From contig NC_133123.1 of the NCBI RefSeq assembly GCF_033568475.1, positions 5,332,001-5,396,000 of the forward strand: a stretch of DNA of 64,000 nucleotides, in the 5' to 3' direction. How positions within the stretch are numbered: position 1 is the stretch's first letter; each line of letters starts with the position of its first letter. The position numbers were made by a program, and so were the translations under genes. Below, one piece after another: positions 1-9,979 of this stretch. The notes under the pieces were generated by a model. It made no database searches and was not told where the DNA came from. It was given only the letters and a program-made list of their open reading frames with translations. The stretch comes from Henckelia pumila. Lineage: Eukaryota > Streptophyta > Magnoliopsida > Lamiales > Gesneriaceae.

Positions 1-154
1 AACTTTAAAATTCTTATTATTTTATATTTTTTTTATAGAAAAACAAAACTATGCAGAAATTTTAAAATATAAATTTATAAATTTGTTTTTTAAAAAATAA
101 TTTTTTTATTGTCCAATCACACAAGTTTAGAGTTTGAAAATTTTGGAAAAATAA

Positions 155-292
155 CTACGGTCAATTATTTTTTTTAAGAAAATGACGTTCTGTAGTGTAT
201 TTCATAACTATATATTTTTTTAAAAAAATGACATTTTCATGTGTGTTTGAAATACACTGCATAAAGTCATTTTCTTAAAAAATAGTTGCCCG
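155..292. repeat. AT-rich foldback (inverted repeat)
   Basis: Two arms of about 40 bp face each other. The left arm (about 160-205) contains AAGAAAATGACGTTCTGTAG, and the right arm (about 250-290) contains CATAAAGTCATTTTCTTAAA. The loop is about 45 bp and AT-rich. No target-site duplication was identified. It may be a worn MITE. Confidence 0.55.
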
Positions 293-345
293 AAATTTAA
301 AAAAAAATTTAATTACCCCACAAAGTTTTGTATTTAGACTTTTTA

Positions 346-1498
346 GGGATAATTGCATTTTGACTCCCTATAAAACATATAAAAATAAAAAAAATATCTC
401 ATGTAAATTAAATAGGCGAAAATAAACTTCTGTTATTCAGAATGAAGCTCACGTTCCCCATCCTATTTTTTAAAAGTTTTTAAGGATTTTGAAATTAAAT
501 TAAGACTATTTTACACTTATACCTCTAATAAGCAAAATACACCCATCCCCAATTTTAAGGAACGAAAAGAAATCATAAGATTTGGATGCCAAATTAATGT
601 GGGTTTTTGCTGTTGATTTGCAGTGAATCGTGCTCCAGTAGTCCAGTGGCAAAACATTTGGATGCAAAGATAAAAAGCAAGGATGAAGATTGGACTGATC
701 GTCTGATCCTGAAGATGAATTTGATGCTGCTGGCAAGATTGGACGTTATTCCAAGAAACTGGATCGGCGAGAGTCTTGCAGACTGGTGAATATTATGTGT
801 CATATCCCTCCTCCAAGTTTCGTATTTTCAATTTTTTTTTTTTTATCGGTACTCAAACTTTGCTTTTTTGCTGGTCTTGACCACAACAGGACATCCCCAA
901 ATCTTTCGTGCTGTCGACTGGAATTGCTCGAGACACAACGATACATTTGCTGGACTCAAAATCGAGGCTGTGGCCGGTTCAGATTGCGACTTTTCCCCGG
1001 CAGAATGGGGGATATAGATTTGCATTGACGAGCGGGTGGAAAGATTTCCTGGTAGGAAACAAGGCTGCCGTTGGAAGCACGGTTCTGCTCAAATGTGAAA
1101 AGTTTGGTGGCACCTTACTTGAAAGCCAAGGTTTTGAATGACCACCCAAATGGAGGAAAACTTTTCAAGTCCAATGGACATTAAATCCAAGCGCTTCAAA
1201 ATAGTTGAAATTCTGGGTTTGTAAGAAGAGTTTATTACAGCCTTCAAGAAATCGCGAGTTCCAATTATTGCAGAAAATGAGATAAATAGCTAAGATTTAA
1301 TATAGGGTAAAAGGAAAACTCTTCAAAAATCCTAGAATACTAACGTATGCAGCGCGTGAAATGTGAATATCACCTCCCGGATTTAGGGGCACATGAACTT
1401 CATTCTGAATAACAAAGGGTTATTTTTGGCTATTTAATTTATACTGGGTGTTTCTTGATTTTTATATGTTTCATAAGGAGTCAAAATGCAATTATCCC
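346..1498 (+). mobile_element. Pack-MULE (Mutator-like element with captured gene exons)
   Basis: Inverted terminal repeats of about 110 bp were aligned by eye. The left end (346) starts GGGATAATTGCATTTTGACT; the reverse complement of the right end (1498) starts with the same 20 bases and stays similar to about position 460 on the left and 1385 on the right. The flanks are GACTTTTTA (337-345) and GACTTTTCA (1499-1507), a 9-bp target duplication with one mismatch, which is the Mutator hallmark. The inside has no transposase. It carries a spliced-looking piece of a B3 transcription-factor gene, so the element fits a Pack-MULE that captured host exons. The single mismatch in the duplication and the diverged repeats suggest it is not very recent. 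Confidence 0.85.
610..1141 (+). pseudogene. captured B3 DNA-binding domain gene fragment (REM-like)
   Basis: The clear part is the exon 890-1141, which reads DIPKSFVLSTGIARD and then a WPVQI strand, GGYRFALTSGWKDF, a VG turn and a TVLLKCE strand before a stop at 1139-1141. This is the usual order of a plant B3 domain of the REM type (IPK.F, W.V, F..GWK.F, VGD). The conserved turn has VGS in place of VGD. A plausible upstream exon ends near 787 before GTGAAT, with the acceptor ACAACAG at 883-889; one frame there reads an acidic linker (SDPEDEFDAAGKIG). No start codon links the pieces convincingly. The fragment lies wholly inside the Pack-MULE, so it is most likely a captured copy. Whether it is transcribed cannot be told. 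Confidence 0.7.
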
Positions 1499-1507
1499 GA
1501 CTTTTCA

Positions 1508-2322
1508 AGATAAATAATAATAATAATAATTTTTGAATGGTTAAATGTAAAGATAAATCGTATGTACACTTCAAAGTTCAAACCCTTGACCCAACCCGAT
1601 TGATAAACTCGGGTTGACGTCAGTTACAACTCACGACAAATAAAGCGGATCCAGTATTTTCGGGTGTATTTACCAAAAGAGAAATTGGTTTCTATCAAAT
1701 CCGAAGTCCATATCTGAGCAAAATATTCCGAACCCTAACCCTTTTAATCTGTTTCGGATCCTCCCCCGTCGGACTCTGCCGCTTAATTCGCCGTCAGCCG
1801 GGAATTTCACTAGCAGGTACGATTTTGTCTTTCATGGTTGGCCCGACCCGGTTTCACTCGATCTGGATCCGGATCTGAAACTTTTTCGTGTTCTTTAATT
1901 AATTTCAACGTTTTAATGAATTGTTTTCCGTTTATGCGGCTTTCTTGGGAAGATTTGTTCATAATTTTTATTGGATTCCGTGCTGCAGTGCATGATTTTT
2001 TTCGGAGTTGTCTTGTTTTTTGATCATATGAATATAATGAATGTGATTCTTATCAGGTTTACTGAATTGCATAGGGGAACTTGTTTAGTGGAAATTTATG
2101 AGCTTTACTACGTATTTGCTTACCTTTGTGTTAGAGAAAATTCATTGCTTCAGCTTCAATGCCAGTTGAGGATCTTTAGACCCTCTTTATTTTATTTTTT
2201 TTTGGTATGCATTCGCTGAGAGGTTTCAACGAAAACATTTGTTTGTAAAACGACGACAGTTACTGAAGCTCATGTCAAAATTGATGCAGATGAAATAGAT
2301 ATCATAGTATAAAGTTCGTTTC
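1508..2322 (+). promoter_or_regulatory. 5' leader and putative 5' UTR intron of the BED/hAT gene
   Basis: No coding region precedes the start at 2323. A CT-rich, moderately GC-rich stretch near 1680-1816 looks like a non-coding first exon ending AGCAG before GTACGA (about 1817). A T-rich stretch follows, ending at an ACGACAG acceptor near 2262. This would be a 5' UTR intron of about 445 bp. It rests on splice-site appearance only. Confidence 0.4.
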
Positions 2323-4320
2323 ATGGAAATATCAAATGAGATCCCTGCCAAGAAAACGAAGAGGTTGACTTCTGTTGTGTGGAATCACTTTGAAAGAGTG
2401 AGAAAGGCAGACGCACAATATGCTGTTTGTCTCCATTGCAAAAAGAAATTGAGTGGGTCTAGTAACAGTGGTACTACTCATTTAAGAAATCATTTGGTGC
2501 GATGCCTGAAGAGATCCAATTTTGATGTTTCTCAAATACTTTCCGCCAAGAGGAAGAGAAAAGATGGTACTCTTGGTCAAAGCAATCTTGGTCTCACAAC
2601 TATCGCCTATGAAGAAGGGAAAATAAAAGATGAAATTTTAAGTCCTATTCCTCTGAAGTATGAGCAGGAGCAAATGAAAGATGAAATTAACCAGACAATC
2701 AGTCTAGGAAGTATTAAATTTGATCAAGAGCGTAGTTGGTTGGATCTTGCTCGAATGATTATGATACACGGTTATCCCTTGGCCATGGTGGATCATGTTG
2801 GATTCAAGATATTTGTCAAGAACCTACAACCCATGTTTGAATTTAATAACAATGCCATTGAACTTGACTGTATGATGATCTATGGGAAGGAGAAACAGAA
2901 GATATATGAATCCATCCATCAGATACATGGTAGAATAAACCTTTCAGTTGACATGTGGGGCTCACCTGAGAGTTCGGAATATATATGCTTGACAGCCAAC
3001 TATGTGGATGAGGACTGGGTGCTGCAGAAGAGGATTCTTAACTTCGTTTCGCTAGATCCATCTCACACTGACGATACACTTTCAGAAGTTACTATTAAGT
3101 GTTTGACAGACTGGGCTATTGATCATAAGCTGTTTTCAGTGACATTTGACGATTGCTTGGCTTATGAAGTTATGGTTTTCAGGATTAAAGATTGGTTATC
3201 TCAAAATAGACCTCTTTTAAAGAATGGAGAGTTATTTGACATGCGATGCATTATACATCTTTTGAAATCCACTGCCCAGGGTATCATGGAAGAATTCCGG
3301 GATGTGACGCGAAAAGTTCGAGAAAGTATAAAGCACATCAAAAGTGAACAAGCAATCCTTGTAAAATTTAACGAAATTGCTCACCAAGTAGGTATTAACA
3401 GTGACAAGCGTCTAGTTCTTGACTGTCCAGTACAGTGGAATTCAACATATATGATGCTTGCGGCAGCAATAGAATACAAAGGTGCTTTTTGTATTATGCA
3501 AGAGCATGATCCTACATACTCAATGGCTTTATCTGAGGCAGAGTGGGGTTGGGCTAGTTCTATCGTCGGCCACTTGAAATTTCTCTTTGAGTTTACAAAT
3601 GTTTTTATGGGGAACAGATGTCCTACTTCAAACATATTTTTCCCAGAGATATGTGATATGCACATTCAGTTAATTGAGTGGAGTAAGAACCCTGATGATT
3701 TTCTTAGTTCTGTGGCCTTGAAGATGAAGGACAAATTTGACTGGTATTGGAGGAAATGCAGTTTAACTTTAGCCATATCAGCAGTTTTGGATCCTCGTTT
3801 TAAGATGAAGTTGGTCGAGTACTATTATAGACAGATTTATGGAAGTAATGCTCCAGATCGCATCAAAGAAGTTTCTGATGGCCTTAGGGAAGTTTTCAAT
3901 GAGTACTCCATGGGCTCAACTTTGCTTGATGAAGATTCAGCCAGGCCTGGAGGCAGTTTGCCCAGTACTAGCAATGGTACTAGAGACAAGCTCAAGGGTT
4001 TTGACAAGTTCCTGTATGAAACGTCACAGAGTCAGAGCACGGCATCAGATCTTGACAAGTATTTAGAGGAGCCTGTCTTTCCTCGTAATTATGATTTCAG
4101 CATACTGAATTGGTGGAAAGTTCACACTCCAAGGTATCCTATTTTATCGATGATGGCACGCGATGTTCTTGGTATTCCTGTGTCCACTCTTGGACCGGAT
4201 GTAGCATTCAGCAATGGGGGTAGAGTGCTTGACGGGTATCGTAATGTTGTAAGTCCTGATATCAGAGAAGCTTTAATGTGTGGGCAAGATTGGTTAAAGA
4301 TGGAACCAGAAGGTATTTAA
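2323..4320 (+). CDS. zinc-finger BED / hAT-dimerisation protein (DAYSLEEPER/RICESLEEPER-like, probably domesticated)
   Basis: The 665-residue frame has no stop or frameshift. An N-terminal BED finger (about residues 17-62) shows VWNHFERV, CLHCKKK, THLRNH and a final C. The hAT RNase-H-like core follows: LSVDMWGS (first Asp), VTFDDCLAYE (second Asp, where active hATs usually have a DNA-type motif), RCIIHLLK, and LDCPVQWNSTYMML. The C-terminal dimerisation domain (about 575-660) includes LDKYLEE and AFSNGGRVLDGYR. It differs from active transposases in the second-Asp motif, and no terminal inverted repeats or 8-bp duplication were seen around it. It therefore looks like one of the exapted hAT genes that plants keep as DNA-binding nuclear proteins. 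A GT at 4313 and an acceptor at 4401-4403 would join in frame to a second end, stopping at 4454-4456 and replacing the last residues with VLVTLSSSPLPTSVETS. Confidence 0.85.
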   Translation: MEISNEIPAKKTKRLTSVVWNHFERVRKADAQYAVCLHCKKKLSGSSNSGTTHLRNHLVRCLKRSNFDVSQILSAKRKRKDGTLGQSNLGLTTIAYEEGKIKDEILSPIPLKYEQEQMKDEINQTISLGSIKFDQERSWLDLARMIMIHGYPLAMVDHVGFKIFVKNLQPMFEFNNNAIELDCMMIYGKEKQKIYESIHQIHGRINLSVDMWGSPESSEYICLTANYVDEDWVLQKRILNFVSLDPSHTDDTLSEVTIKCLTDWAIDHKLFSVTFDDCLAYEVMVFRIKDWLSQNRPLLKNGELFDMRCIIHLLKSTAQGIMEEFRDVTRKVRESIKHIKSEQAILVKFNEIAHQVGINSDKRLVLDCPVQWNSTYMMLAAAIEYKGAFCIMQEHDPTYSMALSEAEWGWASSIVGHLKFLFEFTNVFMGNRCPTSNIFFPEICDMHIQLIEWSKNPDDFLSSVALKMKDKFDWYWRKCSLTLAISAVLDPRFKMKLVEYYYRQIYGSNAPDRIKEVSDGLREVFNEYSMGSTLLDEDSARPGGSLPSTSNGTRDKLKGFDKFLYETSQSQSTASDLDKYLEEPVFPRNYDFSILNWWKVHTPRYPILSMMARDVLGIPVSTLGPDVAFSNGGRVLDGYRNVVSPDIREALMCGQDWLKMEPEGI

Positions 4321-5248
4321 ATTTCCATATTTATCATGTTACAAGATGTTCTTTCTCTTTGCCTGTCCCAAGTAATGAATAAACCTTTTCCTTTGTCCTG
4401 CAGTCCTGGTTACTTTGAGCAGTTCTCCATTACCAACTTCAGTGGAAACAAGTTGATGTACAATACATGGTATGGTTCATTACTTCTGTTTTTATTTTAT
4501 CTTTCCGAACATGGTCACCAGCAAAGTTCTTACTTCTGAATTTGTAGTAATCCGTTCATTCTTGATTTCTTGTAAAGTTTGTTTGACAGTGAATAGAATC
4601 ATGCCGTCTCTTCCACATTCAGCAGGGATAATTGTCATCATGGACTGCATGAAGTTGTTTTTCTTCTCTAATGACTTGTTTTTATTTTTTTTCCTTGTGA
4701 AACTTAAGCGCATAGTTAGGGTACATGCAAACCTTGATTTGAATTAGACGACAAGTTTATGTATCCACCATTTGTATTAACAATGCCATGAGTTTTCAGG
4801 AAATGGGGTTATTTATATGATGCTTTATCTTATTCTTATTCATACGCACACGCGCATGCATAGATTTGTGTGTTTAGAACTGGGAAAGCTCTAGTCCATG
4901 CAGTAGTCAGTCATTGGCCTGTGTTTGAACCTTTGATTTAAATGAGAAATGAACAATGATTATGAATGTACTGAAAAGATATACTAACTTGAAATGGAAT
5001 TTATCAAATTTTATTTTGACGAATTGCAGGCTAGACAGTAAATGTGGGGTATATAGACCATAGTGTATGCGTTCAACCTTATTGCCAGTATCACTTTTTA
5101 TTTCAAAAAAAGGAATGGAGATTTCATGTGGACTGGGAGTGCAGTTGAACACTTGGGAGCAGCGTGAAAAAAGTTTTCAAACGTGGAGTATGCGAAAGTT
5201 GAATAAGAATGTAGTTGAAGACCTCAATAACCATTGATCAGGATCACA

Positions 5249-5678
5249 CTAGGTAGGCATCAGTGGAGCTTAGTTATATTTTATAACTAATTACTTGTAT
5301 TTATTTGGACAAAACTTGCTTTTTGCTGGCTTATTTTTCCCTATCTGCTTTTCATTTCTTTTCGATTTATATATATAGCTTCTTTGTATATCCAATAGTT
5401 GGATATTACTTAAGCCGGTGCTCACAGCATGCGTTTTCTACATCAAAACTAAATATATATATATATATATATATCACTAGGTAGGCATCAGTGGAACTTG
5501 GTTATATTTCATCACTAATTACTTATATTTATTTGGACAAAACTTGCTTTTTGTTTGCTTTCTTTTCCTCGTCTGCTTTTCAGTCTCATTTCGAATATAT
5601 ATATAAACTTTTTATATATCCAATAGGTGGACATTAACTCAGCTGGTGTTCACAACATGTGTTCACCACATCAAAACG
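5249..5678. repeat. direct duplication of about 200 bp
   Basis: Unit 1 (about 5249-5450) and unit 2 (about 5475-5678) both begin CTAGGTAGGCATCAGTGGA and both run through ACTAATTACTT, TTATTTGGACAAAACTTGCT, an AT microsatellite, a CCAATAG motif and CATCAAAAC. An AT run separates them. The units are about 85 percent alike by eye. No coding content was seen. Confidence 0.8.
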
Positions 5679-6250
5679 TTATCACCTTTTACATTTTCCG
5701 ACATAATTGTTAATTTATTATATTGAACTCAACTTTTTATTATTTCTTACAAATCTAAAAATTTGTTGATATTATACTCGATTTTGATTATATTGTACTA
5801 CTTATTAAAACTTTAAAACTTATAAATGGCAAAATCTATAATGATCTAATAATATTTACCAAATAGAAATCTTACTTTTTAATTAAAGTCGAGTTCTCTA
5901 TACCGAATAAGTTTTTGAGTTCTATATACTAAATAATCCTTTTCGAAACGTGCAAGTGATTGAAGTCTATGTTTGGTTTATATTTTTTTGAAAAAAAATA
6001 TATACAAGTTTCCATAGTGCTCAATAATGTAAATTTTCGTTTTTCATTTGATTATTTATTTTTAAACATGGTAGAGCATCGTTTAAAATCTCCAAACAAA
6101 TATTATGTTGCGGTAGAATAGGTTTCCTAATAAAATAATTTTAATAAGAAACACAAAATGATGAATTGGAATATTACGTGCATAAAGATTTTAAGTAGGT
6201 TTTTAAAAGAGAAAGTAAAACAAAAGTGAAGTCAATATATATATATATAT

Positions 6251-6462
6251 ATAAATTTTTAGCTGTCCAACTATATTTTTCCACTTGATCTGTAATCACT
6301 AAAATCCGATAGTAAGTTTTAGTAGTTTTTGTTTTTTTTCGCATCACTAAAACCACTACCGGGTTTTTGTTTGTTTTTTTTTTTTGCATCACTAAAACCC
6401 ACTAAAGAATTTTAGTGGTCGCAGATCAAGTGGGAAAACATGGTCGGACAATTGAAAATTCC
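6251..6462. mobile_element. foldback MITE-like element
   Basis: The left arm (about 6251-6305) has AGCTGTCCAACTAT then CCACTTGATCTG and CACTAAAAT. The reverse complement of the right arm (about 6408-6462) has CAATTGTCCGACCAT then CCACTTGATCTG and CACTAAAAT. The centre carries repeated GCATCACTAAAAC motifs. AT microsatellites sit on both sides, so a target duplication cannot be read and the family stays open. Confidence 0.65.
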
Positions 6463-8373
6463 TCTATATATATATATAATATTTTTATAAAAATAAAAAT
6501 TATAAATTATTTTCAAATGACTTAAAAACAGTGTACTCAAAATTCTCTGATTCTCTTTCAAAAAAAAATTCTCTGATTTATTCTTGTCGACTTCTGACAC
6601 GTGAACTTTGCATGCATGAAAGAAAGTATGAGCGCAAAGGGCAAAAAAAAAAAACATTTTTCCAGCGGAGGATTAATAACATGTTTCGTGCACGTATAAT
6701 AATTCCATAACTTATATGTCACACTTTCTTAGGCAATTGCCTTTGTTTCGTCTCTCACCCGATGATTATGTTCAGCAAAATTCGAATAATGGGCTCCACG
6801 CACACCAATTCAACGTATATATTGCGAAACACGCGAAATATAAATACAAAGCTTCAGGTTAATATAACCTAAAGCAACGTGTCAACTCATTGGATTCCGT
6901 TATATCTTGTCGGATATCAATCGAATCAGATTTCAATTAATTCAAAGTTCGTTACGGAATTTAAGTGACTTTTGACAAGTTTATCGGCTAGTGTACTGTT
7001 CCATGCCCATGTTTTCGTTTTCGGAATTATTATTATTTTTTTTTGTGAAAATGATTAGAATTTTTTTTTTTGACTTGTAAAAAAAATTTTGTATGTGTGA
7101 AATTTATTTGCCTCATTGAATCGAAAGAAATGTGTCGAACTCATTTCATTTACGAGTTGACATTTCCACGAATACAACACTGAAAAAAAAAAAAAAAAAG
7201 AAAAGAAAGAAGAATGGATTTGGTTTTAAAGCAAAGCAAAACCACGTTTCTTAACTTGATTTGACTTGGTTTCGTCCTACTTTTGATTCAATGTTGTTCG
7301 AAAAATTTTCATAAGTGAAAGATTGACGGATTTGAGGCTTATGGAGTTGAAATGTGTATACATATACCAGAGATACATATTTTAGGGACTTAAAGTTATA
7401 AACAATCACATAGGAATAGACGAGAAAATTGATTTTTTCCATTAAAAAAGTAGCTAAGGTGGTGCATTCATCATCGAATTTTTATCGCTCACTATATTAT
7501 AATATTCGTACAAATTCTTTTTCTATATGTAGACTTCAATTCAAAAATTGAATTGTCAACTCTATGCGTCTTAATTATTTATTTATTATTTATTAGTTTA
7601 GCGTGCGACACATAGCCTTGAATTTTATCATCAAAGAATATAATTTTATGAGTTAATTTTTGTGAGATAATTTATAATTCGATTCAGTTTATGAAAAATA
7701 TATATATATTTATATATATATATATATATAATATTTTTCACTGAAAATATATTACTTTAATATATTTTCGTTGAAAATATATATTAAGTCGATTGGTATA
7801 ACGAAATCTATTTCGTTGTAACAATTATATTGTTCATGTCTTAATGTTGAATTTACTAAACTACCGACCACAATAAGGGAGATTTAGAGAAGTTGATTAC
7901 GAAGAAATGAGCAAAAAAATAAGAAGTAAATAGTGTTTAACAATAAAAATTAAAAGCTGAAACCTTTTTATGAGGTTAGAGTTTGGGGAATAAGTTAGTC
8001 TATTGTTAGTTTTCAAATCAAACACACTTATTGGATAGTTTGCAAGAGATAGAGTTTTATGGTGTATTGTGATTAACAAATGAAAATAAAAGGTAATTTT
8101 AGATTAAACAAAAATATAAGGTGAACGAGCATGGAGAATTTTTATTTATTTATCAGAACAACATAATCACTATTTAAAAAAAAATCAGAATTAACATGAG
8201 AGCAACTTACGAATTTGAGTTAAACTGAAAATAAGAGGGGAAAAACAAAATTTAGTGTTAAGACTCATAACCAAATAGTCACGAGTTCGATTCTCCATAA
8301 CTACTAATTGAATAATACTCATGTGAGACGGGTTAATCCTATCCATATTTATAATAATAAGTAATACTTTTGG

Positions 8374-9209
8374 CAGGAGCGGCCCTGACCCTGGGCAGCC
8401 AGGGCGTGGGGCCCCAAAATTTTTTTTAATAAAAATTATTATATATATATATTTATTTATTTATATATAAATATTATATATCATGTTCTCACACAAAATT
8501 CATTCACATAAAAGAAAGGTTTGAATTTTTAATTTTGAGAGTTTCGATACTACTTTGCCCTTTTGTTAGTTTGTGACTATGTGCGATTACGTGAATTGAT
8601 TATCAATAGTTTTAAAATTCAAAAAAATAAAGAAGTACAAAATTTACAAGAATACACAAACGCATTTAACAAAACGATACAAGGTATGGATTACAAAACT
8701 CTTGTTCAATTTTATTTTATTTTCGAATTAAATATATTGTTTAATCTTATTTTGATTTAATGTTTTTGTTCACATTATTTTGGTTTAAGATAAGATGTAA
8801 ATATTTGTTGTAATTTCACATAGATTCTGAAAATTTGAGGATTACAGATCTGAAAATGAATATTTTTCCTATGATCGTGGTTGCGTATCAAATTTTATTG
8901 ACTATTCATGTGACTGTAGCATCAGTTGAGAGAAGTTTTTCCAAGTTAAAATTATTGAAATCTTATTTGAGAACCACAACGAGTCAAGAGAAACTGAATG
9001 ATTTGACGATTATCTGCATAAAAAAATATTGAAAGATATATCTTATGACGACATAATTGATGATTTTGTTTCAAAAAAACATAAAAAGAGCCAATTTTAA
9101 ATATTATTTTTTGTTGATTAAATTATTTTGAAAAATTATGTAAACTTTATTTCATTTGCGTACTTCATTAATTTATGTATTTTGGTTTATTTTAATTATG
9201 TTATTCGAA

Positions 9210-9253
<44 letters not shown>

Positions 9254-9326
9254 TTTTCAAGTTAATACGAAAGAGCTCATAGTTTAAACTTTGTCCAGTG
9301 CCTCATTTTTCTTAGGACCGCCTCTG
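8374..9326 (+). mobile_element. hAT transposon remnant (TTF-finger/ZMYM1-like transposase family)
   Basis: The left end (8374) reads CAGGAGCGGCCCTGA and the reverse complement of the right end (9326) reads CAGAGGCGGTCCTAA, typical short imperfect hAT termini. The flanks are ACTTTTGG (8366-8373) and AATTTTGG (9327-9334), an 8-bp target duplication with one mismatch. At about 950 bp it is far shorter than an autonomous copy and keeps only the end of the transposase gene. It sits inside another repeat marked by TGAGACGG and CCGTCTCA on its two sides. An (AT)n run lies near 9213-9250. Confidence 0.8.
8835..9100 (+). pseudogene. hAT transposase C-terminal fragment
   Basis: The frame reads FPMIVVAYQILLTIHVTVAS then VERSFSKLKLLKSYLR and QEKLNDLTI, the standard hAT C-terminal dimerisation motif of the ZMYM1/TTF-finger group. 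A one-base slip in a run of seven A near 9020 moves the rest (ILKDISYDDIIDDFVSKK, to a stop at 9098-9100) into the next frame. The upstream region to about 8560 has scattered coding-like frames but no readable transposase core. It is a dead fragment. Confidence 0.8.
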
Positions 9327-9815
9327 AATTTTGGCATAAAATGTAATATTTTTTAATGGATAACCCATATAAAAAATCCGTCTCAGAAAAATGATCATTG
9401 AGACCGTCTCATAGGAGTTTTATCGGACGAACTCATCATACAAAGTTTGTTAGAATGGTTTGTCTTTGTTACGTTCGGTTTATTCAAGGTTCATTGAAAG
9501 TAAATGAGTACAAATTTTCAAAAAAAATAAAATAAAAAACCAAAGTCAAAGAAGCACAAAAAATTGAGTTTGGACAGTGAAACTCCCTACACGTCAGAGA
9601 TCTTCACGTCACTTAATTTTTTTTAAAAGATTATATTATTGTAAATATAATACTAATAGAATCGAACAAAAATATAATACTAATAACCCTAAATTTTAAT
9701 TTTTTTTTGAAATAAGGAAGTGGGGGAATAAATTCCCTCCAAATGATTGGGCACCACAGGTACAGTTGTCTTTCACTATCCCTGCCAATGCCATAGATGC
9801 ACACAAACCCCAACC

Positions 9816-9979
9816 TTTATATATGCGCATCACACACATATTTATAAAGCCAACCTTTTGATTCGACCCTTTTCTCGCCTTTCCTTTCTTCTCGAGACCT
9901 CCACGCCTTCTGCCCAGCCCAAAAGCCACGCTCAGGCGGATTCCATGGAGCTCTGACGTCAGCATTTCTCCGATTTCAG
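9816..9979 (+). promoter_or_regulatory. possible core promoter and non-coding first exon
   Basis: A TATATAT box (9818-9824) is followed by a CT-rich leader and a good donor, TTTCAG then GTCAGT at 9980. No coding exon could be attached in the next 3.5 kb. It may be an alternative far-upstream leader of TPS1 (start at 14510), or the remains of another gene. RNA evidence would decide. Confidence 0.35.

Larger units (their letters stand above)
4457..8373. other. AT-rich intergenic stretch without a recognisable gene
   Basis: The BED/hAT gene is followed by low-complexity AT-rich DNA. The recognisable contents are a tandem duplication (5249-5678), a foldback element (6251-6462) and several AT microsatellites (near 5453-5474, 6236-6253 and 7698-7732). 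Short open frames occur on both strands but have no domain, start context or codon character that I would defend. The sequence around 8320-8373 and after 9326 holds the TGAGACGG/CCGTCTCA motif of a common plant repeat, which the hAT remnant interrupts. Confidence 0.6.

Noticed and set aside
506-803. Minus-strand frames across the Pack-MULE
   Set aside because: They mirror the captured plus-strand exon and have no independent support.
2323-4320. Reading the BED/hAT gene as a live transposon
   Set aside because: No matching terminal repeats or 8-bp duplication were found around it, and a catalytic motif is altered.
9631-9965. Overlapping minus- and plus-strand frames of 60-89 codons near 9.6-10.0 kb
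   Set aside because: No domain, poor composition, and overlap with the TATA/leader/donor arrangement.
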